From JBFWQM01 sp050249455 (GTDB taxonomy: Bacteria; Pseudomonadota; Alphaproteobacteria; MPNO01; VGEU01), in assembly GCA_050249455.1 (NCBI GenBank), contig JBFWQM010000126.1:1-15466 (forward strand): a stretch of 15,466 nt of DNA, given 5' to 3'. Shown piece by piece: positions 1 through 8,419 of the stretch. The position numbers and the translations under genes were made by a program. The notes beneath the pieces were generated by a model. The model was given only the letters and a program-made list of their open reading frames with translations, had not been told where the DNA came from and did no database searches. Within the stretch, counting starts at the first letter, position 1. Each line of letters opens with the position of its first letter.

Positions 1-1600
1 GCGGGAACCCGACCTTGTCGACCAGGATGTCGTAGCAGCGCCGGCAGATCGCGACCTTGCGCTCGACGGTGTCGGCCTGGCCGTCCTCGTCGAACGCCAT
101 GACGACGACCGCGGCGCCGTAGCGGCGCACCAGCCGGGCGTGCTGGACGAAGGCCTCCTCGCCCTCCTTCAGGCTGATCGAGTTGACCACCGGCTTGCCC
201 TGCACGCATTTCAGCCCGGCCTCGATCACCGACCACTTGGATGAGTCGATCATCACCGGCACGCGGCTGATGTCGGGCTCGGCGGCGAGCAGGTTGAGGA
301 ACGTCGCCATCGCCTTCTCGGAATCGAGCAGGCCCTCGTCCATGTTGACGTCGACGACCTGGGCGCCGTTCTGCACCTGCTGGCGCGCGACGTCGACCGC
401 CGCCGCGTAGTCGCCCTCGCGGACCAGCTTGGCGAAGCGGGCGGAGCCGGTGACGTTGGTGCGCTCGCCGACGTTGACGAACAGCGAGTCCGGGCCGATC
501 ACCAGCGGCTCCAGGCCGGCCAGCCGGCAATGCGGCGCGGCGACGGGCAGCCGGCGCGGCGGCGCCACCGCCACGGTGTCCGCCATCATGCGGATGTGCT
601 CCGGCGTGGTGCCGCAGCAGCCGCCGACCAGGTTCAGGAAGCCGCTGGCGGCGAACTCGGCCAGGACGCCCGACATCTCTTCCGGCGTCTCGTCGTACTG
701 GCCGAACACGTTGGGCAGGCCGGCATTCGGGTGGCAGCCGACATAGCAGTCGGCCAGCCGCGACAGCTCCTCCAGCCACGGCCGCAGGTCGGCGGCGCCG
801 AGCGCGCAGTTGAGCCCGACATAGAGCGGCCGGACGTGGCGGATGGAGTACCAGAACGCCTCGGTCGTCTGGCCGGTGAGCGTGCGGCCGCTGCGGTCGG
901 TGATGGTGCCGGAGATCAGGATCGGCAGCCTGAGGCCGCGTTCGGCGAACTGGGTCTCGATCGCGAACAGCGCTGCCTTGCAGTTCAGCGTGTCGAACAC
1001 CGTCTCGACCAGGATCGCATCGACGCCGCCGTCGATCAGGCCGCGCAGCGACGTCGTGTAGGCCTCGACCAGCGTGTCGAAGGTGACGTTGCGCTTGCCG
1101 GGGTCGTTGACGTCGGGCGAGATCGAGGCGGTGCGGTTGGTCGGCCCCAGGACGCCCGCGACGAAGCGCGGCCGCGACGGCTGGTCGGCGATCGCCGCGT
1201 CGGCGGCCTCGCGCGCCAGGGTGGCGGCGGCGAAGTTCAGCTCGTAGACCACGTCCTCCATCATGTAGTCGGCCTGGGCGATGGCCGTGGAGTTGAACGT
1301 GTTGGTCTCCAGGATGTCGGCGCCGGCGTCGAGATAGGCGGTGTGGATCGCCCGGATGATGGCAGGCTGGGTCAGGCACAGCAGGTCGTTGTTGCCCTTC
1401 TGCGGGCACCGGTGGTCGGCGAAGCGCGCGCCGCGGAACCCGGCCTCGTCCAGCTTGTGCGCCTGAATCATCGTGCCCATCGCGCCGTCGAGCACCAGGA
1501 TGCGCTCGCGGAACGCGCGCTCCAGCGCGGCGGCAGCGGCGGGGCCTGTCGCGTCGCGGCGCGCGCGCGCGGGCGCCGCCGTGTCGGATCGTGTCGCCAT
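1..1600 (-). CDS. metH: Cobalamin-dependent methionine synthase, N-terminal part (runs off left edge)
   Basis: Transfers a methyl group from 5-methyltetrahydrofolate via cobalamin to homocysteine, making methionine in the cytoplasm. The 533 codons present cover the homocysteine-binding barrel (about residues 30-350) and the start of the pterin-binding domain. LDGAMGTMIQ near the N-terminus is a family hallmark. The three zinc ligands that bind homocysteine are visible: C265 in GLNCALGA and C328/C329 in GGCCGTTPEH. The pterin-binding domain opens with FVNVGERTNVTGS at about residue 374. The cobalamin (DxHxxG) and SAM-activation domains would lie beyond base 1, so completeness cannot be judged. 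The ATG at 1600 shares one base with the metF stop (TAATG) and has GGAG about 8 bases upstream, which argues for translational coupling. It is the third gene of the regulator-metF-metH operon. Confidence 0.97.
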   Translation of the reverse strand, partial: MATRSDTAAPARARRDATGPAAAAALERAFRERILVLDGAMGTMIQAHKLDEAGFRGARFADHRCPQKGNNDLLCLTQPAIIRAIHTAYLDAGADILETNTFNSTAIAQADYMMEDVVYELNFAAATLAREAADAAIADQPSRPRFVAGVLGPTNRTASISPDVNDPGKRNVTFDTLVEAYTTSLRGLIDGGVDAILVETVFDTLNCKAALFAIETQFAERGLRLPILISGTITDRSGRTLTGQTTEAFWYSIRHVRPLYVGLNCALGAADLRPWLEELSRLADCYVGCHPNAGLPNVFGQYDETPEEMSGVLAEFAASGFLNLVGGCCGTTPEHIRMMADTVAVAPPRRLPVAAPHCRLAGLEPLVIGPDSLFVNVGERTNVTGSARFAKLVREGDYAAAVDVARQQVQNGAQVVDVNMDEGLLDSEKAMATFLNLLAAEPDISRVPVMIDSSKWSVIEAGLKCVQGKPVVNSISLKEGEEAFVQHARLVRRYGAAVVVMAFDEDGQADTVERKVAICRRCYDILVDKVGFP

Positions 1601-2466
1601 TACGCGGTCTCCGTCGCGCGCGCCGCCGGGCGGATGCCCAGGATGTGGGCGATCGCGTAGGTCAGGTCGGCGCGGTTGAGCGTATAAAAGTGGAACTCGT
1701 TGACGCCGTGCGCCTGCAGGCGGCGGCACTGCTCGGCCGCCACCGTCGCGGCGACCAGGCGCCGCGTCTCGGCGTCGTCGTCGAGCCCTTCGAACAGATG
1801 CGCCATCCACGCCGGCACGGTCGCGCCGCACTGCCGGCTGAACCGCACCACCTGCGCGAAATTGGTGACCGGCAGGATGCCCGGCACGATCGGCACGTTG
1901 ATGCCCGCGGCGCGGGCGCGCTCGACGAAGCGCAGATAGGTGTCGGGCTCGAAGAAATACTGCGTGATCGCCCGCGTCGCGCCGGCATCGACCTTGCGCC
2001 GCAGGTTGTCGAGGTCGGCCGCGTGGCTGGCCGCCTGCGGATGCATCTCCGGATAGGCGGCGACGCTGACCTCGAAGTCGGCGATCCGCTTCAGGCCGGC
2101 CACGAGCTCCGCGGCGAAGGCATAGCCGTCCGGGTGCGGCGCGTAGTCGCCGCCCTCCGGCGGGTCGCCGCGCAGCGCCACGACGTGGCGGATCCCGGCG
2201 TCCCAGTAGCGCCGGGCGACGTCGTCGACCTCGCCCCGGCTCGCCGCCACGCAGGTCAGGTGCGCCGCCGGCACCAGCGACGTCTCGCGGCGGATGCGCA
2301 CCACCGTGTTGTGCGTGCGGTCGCGGGTCGACCCGCCGGCGCCGTAGGTGACCGACACGAAGCGCGGACCCAGCGGCGCGAGGCGCTGGATGGCGGCCCA
2401 CAGGTCGGCCTCCATCTTCTCGGTCTTCGGCGGGAAGAACTCGAACGAGACGCTGAGGCCGGTCAT
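1600..2466 (-). CDS. metF: Methylenetetrahydrofolate reductase
   Basis: Flavin-dependent reduction of 5,10-methylene- to 5-methyltetrahydrofolate, the methyl donor used by the next gene, metH. The 288-residue product is close to the usual bacterial length (E. coli MetF is 296). Family signatures occur in order: SFEFFPPKT at the N-terminus (the Glu matches the catalytic Glu28 of E. coli MetF), HLTCV, ALRGDPP, ITQYFFE, VPGILPV, and NEFHFYTLNRA near the C-terminus. I chose the ATG at 2466 because GGAGG lies 7 bases upstream, the SFEFFPP block then falls at the expected distance, and the start overlaps the upstream stop by four bases (ATGA). A longer upstream frame only shadows the regulator gene. 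The stop shares one base with the metH start. Confidence 0.97.
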   Translation of the reverse strand: MTGLSVSFEFFPPKTEKMEADLWAAIQRLAPLGPRFVSVTYGAGGSTRDRTHNTVVRIRRETSLVPAAHLTCVAASRGEVDDVARRYWDAGIRHVVALRGDPPEGGDYAPHPDGYAFAAELVAGLKRIADFEVSVAAYPEMHPQAASHAADLDNLRRKVDAGATRAITQYFFEPDTYLRFVERARAAGINVPIVPGILPVTNFAQVVRFSRQCGATVPAWMAHLFEGLDDDAETRRLVAATVAAEQCRRLQAHGVNEFHFYTLNRADLTYAIAHILGIRPAARATETA

Positions 2467-3446
2467 CGCGCCACCTCCGCTGGCTCGGGGAGCGGGTCGA
2501 AAGCAGGGGCCGCGACCATCGGCTTTTCCGCCAGCCACAGCGCGACGGTGAGCGGTACGCCGGGCAGGGTGCGACGCGCCGCGACGTCGAGCCCGGCGGC
2601 GGCGCACCATTCGGCGACCTCGCCGTCGGCGAAGCCGAGCCGGCGGTGGGCGTGCTCCTCGCGCAGCGACTCGATTGTGTGGGGCGTGAAGTCCGCGACG
2701 ACGAGACGACCGCCCGGCTTCAGGACGCGCGCCGCCTCGCCGATGACCGCGCGCGGCCGGTCGGCGTAGTGCAGCACCTGGTGCACGGTGATGGCATCGA
2801 ACGACCGGTCGGCGAACGGCAGGCGGTACATGTCGGCGTGGCGCACCTGGCAATGACGCAGGCCCGCGGCGTCGAGGTTGGCGCGCGCGACCGCCAGCAT
2901 GTCGCGCGATGTGTCGACGCCGACCGCGCGCGCCGCCGACGGCCCGTACAGCACCAGCATGCGCCCGGTGCCGGTGCCGATGTCGAGCAGGTCCGAGACC
3001 GAGTCGGGCGGCAGCAGGTCCGTCAGGGCGCTCTCGACCTCGACTTCGGGCACGTACATCGAGCGCATATCGTCCCAGCGCGCGGCATTGCGGTCGAAAT
3101 ACGCGGCCGCCGCCGCCGCACGGGCGCGCTTGACGTCGTCCAGCCGCTGGCGGTCCAGCGCCATCTGCGCGTCATCCGCCGGCAGCAGGCCGAGCAGCGC
3201 CCGCGCGACGGCGCCCTGCGCATCGAAGCGGTCGGACAGGCGGTAGAACACCCACGCGCCCTCGCGCAGCCGGTCGAGGAGACCCGCCTCGCACAGCAGG
3301 CGCAGGTGGCGCGAGACGCGCGGCTGGCTCTGGCCGACCACCTGGGTGATCTCCGACACCGTCAGTTCGCCTTCGGCGCAGAGCGCCAGCAGCCGCAGCC
3401 GGGTCGGCTCGGCCGCGGCGCGCAGGGCGGTGAGAATCTGGTCCAT
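2463..3446 (-). CDS. sahR: ArsR-family regulator with SAM/SAH-binding methyltransferase-like domain (SahR-like)
   Basis: Probable repressor of SAM-cycle genes. The 327-residue protein has an ArsR-type winged helix (about 1-75, recognition helix near SQPRVSRHLRLL at 40-51), a charged linker, and a class I methyltransferase fold. In the latter, LLDIGTGTGR (153-162) is motif I, VGVDTS follows, and KPGGRLVVAD is near 263-272. The metal-binding ELCVCDL of arsenic/zinc sensors is replaced by ELTVSEI at 27-33, so it is unlikely to sense metal. Known biology: SahR of Proteobacteria is an ArsR regulator whose methylase-related domain binds S-adenosylhomocysteine and which represses ahcY, metE/metH, metF and metK. 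Its place ahead of metF and metH fits that. The gene symbol is assigned from architecture and context. An active methyltransferase with a DNA-binding domain cannot be excluded. It overlaps metF by four bases. Confidence 0.88.
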   Translation of the reverse strand: MDQILTALRAAAEPTRLRLLALCAEGELTVSEITQVVGQSQPRVSRHLRLLCEAGLLDRLREGAWVFYRLSDRFDAQGAVARALLGLLPADDAQMALDRQRLDDVKRARAAAAAAYFDRNAARWDDMRSMYVPEVEVESALTDLLPPDSVSDLLDIGTGTGRMLVLYGPSAARAVGVDTSRDMLAVARANLDAAGLRHCQVRHADMYRLPFADRSFDAITVHQVLHYADRPRAVIGEAARVLKPGGRLVVADFTPHTIESLREEHAHRRLGFADGEVAEWCAAAGLDVAARRTLPGVPLTVALWLAEKPMVAAPAFDPLPEPAEVAR

Positions 3447-3494
3447 GCAATCCCCGGAGGTACTGGGCGGCGATCCTATCGAACGAGATCACAC

Positions 3495-3514
3495 ATATAA
3501 AGATATTTTTATAT
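3495..3514. promoter_or_regulatory. Candidate SahR operator overlapping the regulator promoter
   Basis: The 20-base sequence atataaagatatttttatat is a near-perfect palindrome (18 of 20 positions symmetric). It is strikingly AT-rich against a very GC-rich background and lies 49 bases upstream of the regulator's ATG. On the minus strand, TTTTCA (3517-3522) and TTATAT (3495-3500) are 16 bases apart and could be the -35 and -10 elements. A protein bound to the palindrome would then cover the spacer and -10 box and block transcription of the operon, including its own gene. The symmetry and position are seen; operator function and promoter assignment are inferred. Confidence 0.7.
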
Positions 3515-3635
3515 CCTGAAAATTCCATTACCGGAATCGGGCCGCGCGGCGGTCGCCCGCCGAAACGGCTTGTTAAGGCCGCAGGGGCAATGATTTGGTG
3601 TGATCGCCGTGTTGCCGTGAGGTACGCGGACGCAA

Positions 3636-3664
3636 TTGTCAGCGGCATGGCTATCGCTTAAAGT
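3636..3664 (+). promoter_or_regulatory. Candidate sigma-70 type promoter for mlaA-mlaC
   Basis: TTGTCA (3636-3641) and TAAAGT (3659-3664) are separated by exactly 17 bases and match the consensus at 5/6 and 4/6 positions. Transcription would begin near 3671, leaving a leader of about 50 bases before the mlaA start. The rest of the 278-bp intergenic stretch 3447-3724 holds the operator for the divergent methionine operon and no further gene that I can support. Confidence 0.4.
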
Positions 3665-3724
3665 CCCGCGCTGTTAACCCTGCGGTGCATTCGCATCCGC
3701 CTACCGTCGGCTTGGGGGTCTTCG

Positions 3725-4576
3725 GTGTTGCAGACAATGCGTATAGAGAAGGCGCGGCGCTCGCCGCGCTGGCTGGCGGTCGCACTCGCCTCGGCCCTGC
3801 TGGGATCGGGTTGCGCCACGCCGCCGCCTGCCGACGATCCGGACGCCGTCGCCGCCTTCCGCGAAGCGAACGATCCGTACGAGCCGCTGAACCGGCAGAT
3901 GTTCGAGGTCAACATGTTCCTCGACCGGGTCGTCCTCAAGCCGGTGGCCTATGTCTACAAGGAAGCGGTGCCGCCGCCGGCGCAGAGCTGGGTGTCGAAT
4001 GCCCTGAACAACTTCCGTTCGCCAATCGTTCTCATCAACGATCTGCTTCAGGGCGAGTTCGGGCGTGCCAACAACACCTTCCTGCGGCTGATGATGAACA
4101 CCGGCTTCGGCCTGGGCGGCATCCTCGACATCGCCACCGAGTTCGGCATCCCCGATCACGAGGAGGATTTCGGCCAGACCCTCGCGGTCTACGGCGTGGG
4201 CGAGGGGCCGTATCTTGTGCTGCCGCTGCTCGGGCCGTCGAATCCGCGCGATTTGGCCGGCTTCGTGGTGGACACCGCATTCGACCCGTCCACCTATATC
4301 AAGTACGTGGCCGGCGTCGATTCGTTCGGCCCGTCGAAATTCGCCGGCTCGGCGGTCAGCGGGCGGGCGCAGCGCTACGACCAGATCAACGAGCTGCAGG
4401 CCTCGTCGCTCGACTTCTACGCCACGGTGCGCAGCCTGTACCGGCAGAAGCGCAACGACGAGATCCGCAACGGCCGGCCGTCGCTGGCGCGCCAGACCTG
4501 GGAGCACGAGCCGGCCGCCGAAGCCGCGGAGGCGGTGCCGGCGCCGATGGCAAACAAGGGTCCGAACGAGCAATGA
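3725..4576 (+). CDS. mlaA: MlaA/VacJ outer-membrane phospholipid-transport lipoprotein
   Basis: Outer-membrane component of the Mla system, which removes phospholipids misplaced in the outer leaflet and passes them to the periplasmic carrier MlaC. The product is up to 283 residues. It has a basic N-region, a hydrophobic stretch and a lipobox-like SALLGSGC ending at Cys30. Glycine at -3 is unusual, but Cys followed by Ala is compatible with outer-membrane sorting. Family signatures follow: NDPYEPLNRQMFEVN, NNFRSPIVLINDLLQGE, RLMMNTGFGLGG, DFGQTLAVYGVGEGPYLVLPLLGPSN. The GTG at 3725 has a G-run about 6 bases upstream. An in-frame ATG at 3737 would give a shorter signal peptide and is an alternative. 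The stop overlaps the start of mlaC, so the pair is co-translated. Confidence 0.95.
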   Translation: MLQTMRIEKARRSPRWLAVALASALLGSGCATPPPADDPDAVAAFREANDPYEPLNRQMFEVNMFLDRVVLKPVAYVYKEAVPPPAQSWVSNALNNFRSPIVLINDLLQGEFGRANNTFLRLMMNTGFGLGGILDIATEFGIPDHEEDFGQTLAVYGVGEGPYLVLPLLGPSNPRDLAGFVVDTAFDPSTYIKYVAGVDSFGPSKFAGSAVSGRAQRYDQINELQASSLDFYATVRSLYRQKRNDEIRNGRPSLARQTWEHEPAAEAAEAVPAPMANKGPNEQ

Positions 4577-5175
4577 TGTTCCGCCGTGTCTTCGTTGCCG
4601 CGATCTGCGGCCTTGCGCTTGCCGCTGCGGCGACCGGGCAGGCCGCGGCGAATACCGCCGACCAGTTCATCGCCACGGTCGGCAAGCGCGCGATCGATTC
4701 GCTGACGGTCAAGACCCTGAGCGACCAGGAGCGGGAAACGCGGTTCCGCAACATCCTGCGCGAATCGTTCGACGTGCCGGAGATCGGGCGCTTCGTGCTC
4801 GGCCGCTACTGGCGCACCGCGACCGACCAGGAGAAGGCGGAATACATCCGGCTGTTCGAGGAGTTCGTCGTCAAGTCGTACTCCAACCGGTTCGCCGACT
4901 TCGCGGGCGAGGAGTTCAAGGTCGGCCAGGCGATCGAATCGCCCGACAAGGACAAGCTGGTGTCGTCGGAAATCGTCCAGCCGCACGGCAAGCCGCCGAT
5001 CCGGCTGGTCTGGCGCGTGCGCAACAGCGGCAGCGAGTTCAAGGTCGTTGACGTCGCCGTCGAAGGGATCAGCATGAGCGTGACGCAGCGCGACGAGTTC
5101 GCCGCCGTGATCCGCAATTCCAGCGGCAAGGTCTCGGGCCTGATCGACGCGCTGAAGAAGAAGACGGGAAAGTAG
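4573..5175 (+). CDS. mlaC: MlaC-family periplasmic phospholipid-binding protein (Ttg2/Tol family)
   Basis: Periplasmic shuttle that carries phospholipid between MlaA and the inner-membrane Mla ABC transporter. The 200-residue product starts with a clear Sec signal peptide (MMFRRVFVAA, then an Ala-rich core, cleavage likely after GQAAA near residue 26). The mature part has the family core: FRNILRESFDVPEIGRFVLG, then WRTATDQEKAEYIRLFEEF and VVKSYSNRF, then a beta-rich half ending in VEGISMSVTQRDEFAAVI. The start is one of two tandem ATGs (4573 or 4576); the first overlaps the mlaA stop as ATGA. The membrane components MlaD, MlaE and MlaF are not in this window. HpnM, a hopanoid-associated relative, is an alternative subfamily, but the mlaA partner favours MlaC. 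Confidence 0.92.
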   Translation: MMFRRVFVAAICGLALAAAATGQAAANTADQFIATVGKRAIDSLTVKTLSDQERETRFRNILRESFDVPEIGRFVLGRYWRTATDQEKAEYIRLFEEFVVKSYSNRFADFAGEEFKVGQAIESPDKDKLVSSEIVQPHGKPPIRLVWRVRNSGSEFKVVDVAVEGISMSVTQRDEFAAVIRNSSGKVSGLIDALKKKTGK

Positions 5176-5200
5176 CGCCGGTTCTGCCGGAATGAAGATC

Positions 5201-5228
5201 GAGGGCGGGTCCGGGACCCGCCCTCTTT
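5201..5228 (+). terminator. Rho-independent terminator after mlaC
   Basis: A perfect 11-bp stem, gagggcgggtc (5201-5211) with gacccgccctc (5215-5225), closes a 3-base loop (cgg) and is followed by TTT. It begins 25 bases after the mlaC stop. The minus strand has no T run after the stem, so it mainly ends plus-strand transcription, although ettA also finishes just beyond it at 5241. The stem is nearly the same as that of the terminator at 12875-12904. Confidence 0.85.
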
Positions 5229-5240
5229 CATTGTGCGCCC

Positions 5241-6920
<1,680 letters not shown>

Positions 6921-6926
6921 GGCCGG

Positions 6927-6955
6927 AGAATAGCCTGCCGCCCCGCTGCGGTCAC
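6927..6955 (-). promoter_or_regulatory. Candidate ettA promoter giving a leaderless mRNA
   Basis: On the minus strand, GTGACC (6950-6955) and TATTCT (6927-6932) are 17 bases apart, each matching 4/6 of the sigma-70 consensus. The -10 box ends 6 bases before the ettA ATG, so transcription would start at or within a base or two of the start codon. That would explain the missing ribosome-binding site. It lies in the 79-bp gap between the divergent ettA and exonuclease genes. Confidence 0.3.
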
Positions 6956-6999
6956 GGGCATCGATGGACGATACTGTCGCGCCGCAACAGGACACGACG

Positions 7000-8403
7000 A
7001 TGACGCCGCTCGCCAGCTTCCGCCTGCGCATCGCGCTCGCCGCCGCCGCCGCCGTCGCCATCGCCGGCGCGGCGATCTGGGACGCGCATGAAGGCGCGCC
7101 GGCGCGTGACGCGCTGGCCGGCATGTTCCTGGCGCTGGCCGGCGTGGCGGCCGCCTTCGCGTTCGTCTGGATCCAGGTCGAGCGGCGGCTGGTCGCGCCG
7201 GCCGCCGCGCTGGCGCGCGCGGCGCGGCTCGCCGCGGCGGCGGAGCCTGCGGCGAGCCTGGAAGAGACTGCCGGCCCGCTGCTGCAGCCAATGGCGCGCG
7301 CCGTCGAGACGGTGATCGCCAGCCGCGAACGGCTGCGCGACGAGTCCGCGCGGGCGGTCGGCAGCGTGACCGCCCGGCTGGCGGGGGAGAAGCGGCGGCT
7401 CGAAGCGATCCTCAGCGATCTTGCCGAAGGCGTCGTCGTGTGCGCGCCGGACCATCGCATCGTCCTCTACAACGCCGCCGCGGCGCGGGCGCTTGGCACG
7501 CCGGCCGCGCTCGGCCTCGGCCGGCCGGTGTTCGACGTGCTGTCGGAGGCGCCGCTGCGCGCGGCCCTCGACGCCGTATCCGGACCGGCGCCGATCGCGG
7601 CGTCGGCAACGGCGGCGGCGACCGGCGCGAGCCTGGCGCTGCGCCTGGTGCGCATCGCCGAGCCTGGCGGCGGCGCGGCCGGCTACGTCATCACGCTTGC
7701 GCCCGACGGCGCGCCGGCGGCCGCGCTGCCGCCGCGCCCGGTGTTCTACGACTTCGGCCTGCTCGCGCCGGCGGCGGTGCCGGACGCGCGCGGCAGCCAG
7801 CCGCTCGACCGGCTGGGCTATGTCGTGTTCGACACCGAGACCACCGGCCTCGAGCCGCGGGCCGGCGACGAGATCGTCCAGATCGGCGCGGTGCGGGTGA
7901 CCAACGGCCGGCTGCTGGACGGCGAGAGCTTCATGACCCTGGTCAACCCCGGCCGGCCGATCCCGCCGCGCTCCACCCGGTTTCACGGCCTGACCGACGC
8001 GATGGTTGCGGACGCACCGACCGTCGATGCTGCGATGCGCGCGTTCCGCGACTTCGCCGGCGAGGCGGCGCTGGTCGGCCACAACGCGGCGTTCGACATG
8101 CAGTTCCTGCGCCTGAAGGAGGCGCGCGCCGGCGTGCGGTTCGACGCGCCGGTGGTCGATACGCTGCTGCTGTCCATGGCGATCGATCCGCTGGAGCCGG
8201 ACCATTCGCTCGACGGCCTGGCGCACCGCTTCGGCATCGAGGTCGTAGGCCGCCACACCGCGCTGGGCGATGCGCGCATCACCGCGCTGGTCCTCTTGCG
8301 CCTGGTCGCGCTGGCCAGGGACCAGGGCATCGTCACCCTGGACGACGCGATCGCCGCGACCAACCGATTCGTCGAGCCGAGGCAGCGCCAGCGGCCGGCC
8401 TAG
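7000..8403 (+). CDS. Membrane-anchored PAS-DnaQ-type 3'-5' exonuclease domain protein
   Basis: Probable inner-membrane signalling or nucleotide-processing protein with a DEDDh exonuclease domain. The 467 residues show two N-terminal membrane segments (about 9-27 and 39-59), an Ala-rich helical stretch resembling a HAMP/coiled-coil linker (60-130), a PAS-like domain (about 133-235, LSDLAEGVVVCAPDHRIVLYN), and a DnaQ-type exonuclease (about 273-445). All catalytic residues are present: D278 and E280 in FDTETTG, D366 in HNAAFDMQF, H419 and D424 in RHTALGDA. I prefer the ATG at 7000 because AGGA lies 7 bases upstream; the ATG at 6964 would add 12 residues. Similar PAS/DnaQ genes accompany DUF294 proteins and VC_2705-type symporters in other Proteobacteria (from memory). 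It is not the replicative epsilon subunit, which lacks membrane and PAS domains. Its substrate is unknown. Confidence 0.85.
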   Translation: MTPLASFRLRIALAAAAAVAIAGAAIWDAHEGAPARDALAGMFLALAGVAAAFAFVWIQVERRLVAPAAALARAARLAAAAEPAASLEETAGPLLQPMARAVETVIASRERLRDESARAVGSVTARLAGEKRRLEAILSDLAEGVVVCAPDHRIVLYNAAAARALGTPAALGLGRPVFDVLSEAPLRAALDAVSGPAPIAASATAAATGASLALRLVRIAEPGGGAAGYVITLAPDGAPAAALPPRPVFYDFGLLAPAAVPDARGSQPLDRLGYVVFDTETTGLEPRAGDEIVQIGAVRVTNGRLLDGESFMTLVNPGRPIPPRSTRFHGLTDAMVADAPTVDAAMRAFRDFAGEAALVGHNAAFDMQFLRLKEARAGVRFDAPVVDTLLLSMAIDPLEPDHSLDGLAHRFGIEVVGRHTALGDARITALVLLRLVALARDQGIVTLDDAIAATNRFVEPRQRQRPA

Positions 8404-8419
8404 CCGACGCCGCGGCGCG

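Noticed and set aside
183..1660. Several plus-strand open frames opposite metH
   Set aside because: All are antisense to a gene with intact zinc-ligand and pterin-site motifs and show no domain of their own.
1591..2769. Long open frame on the plus strand opposite metF and the regulator
   Set aside because: Arg/Ala/Gly/Val/Asp-rich translation with no family motif, antisense to clear metF; a shadow of high-GC coding DNA.
6921..7460. N-terminal extension of ettA by about 180 residues
   Set aside because: It would run antisense through the exonuclease gene, and homology places the ettA start at the ATG at 6920.
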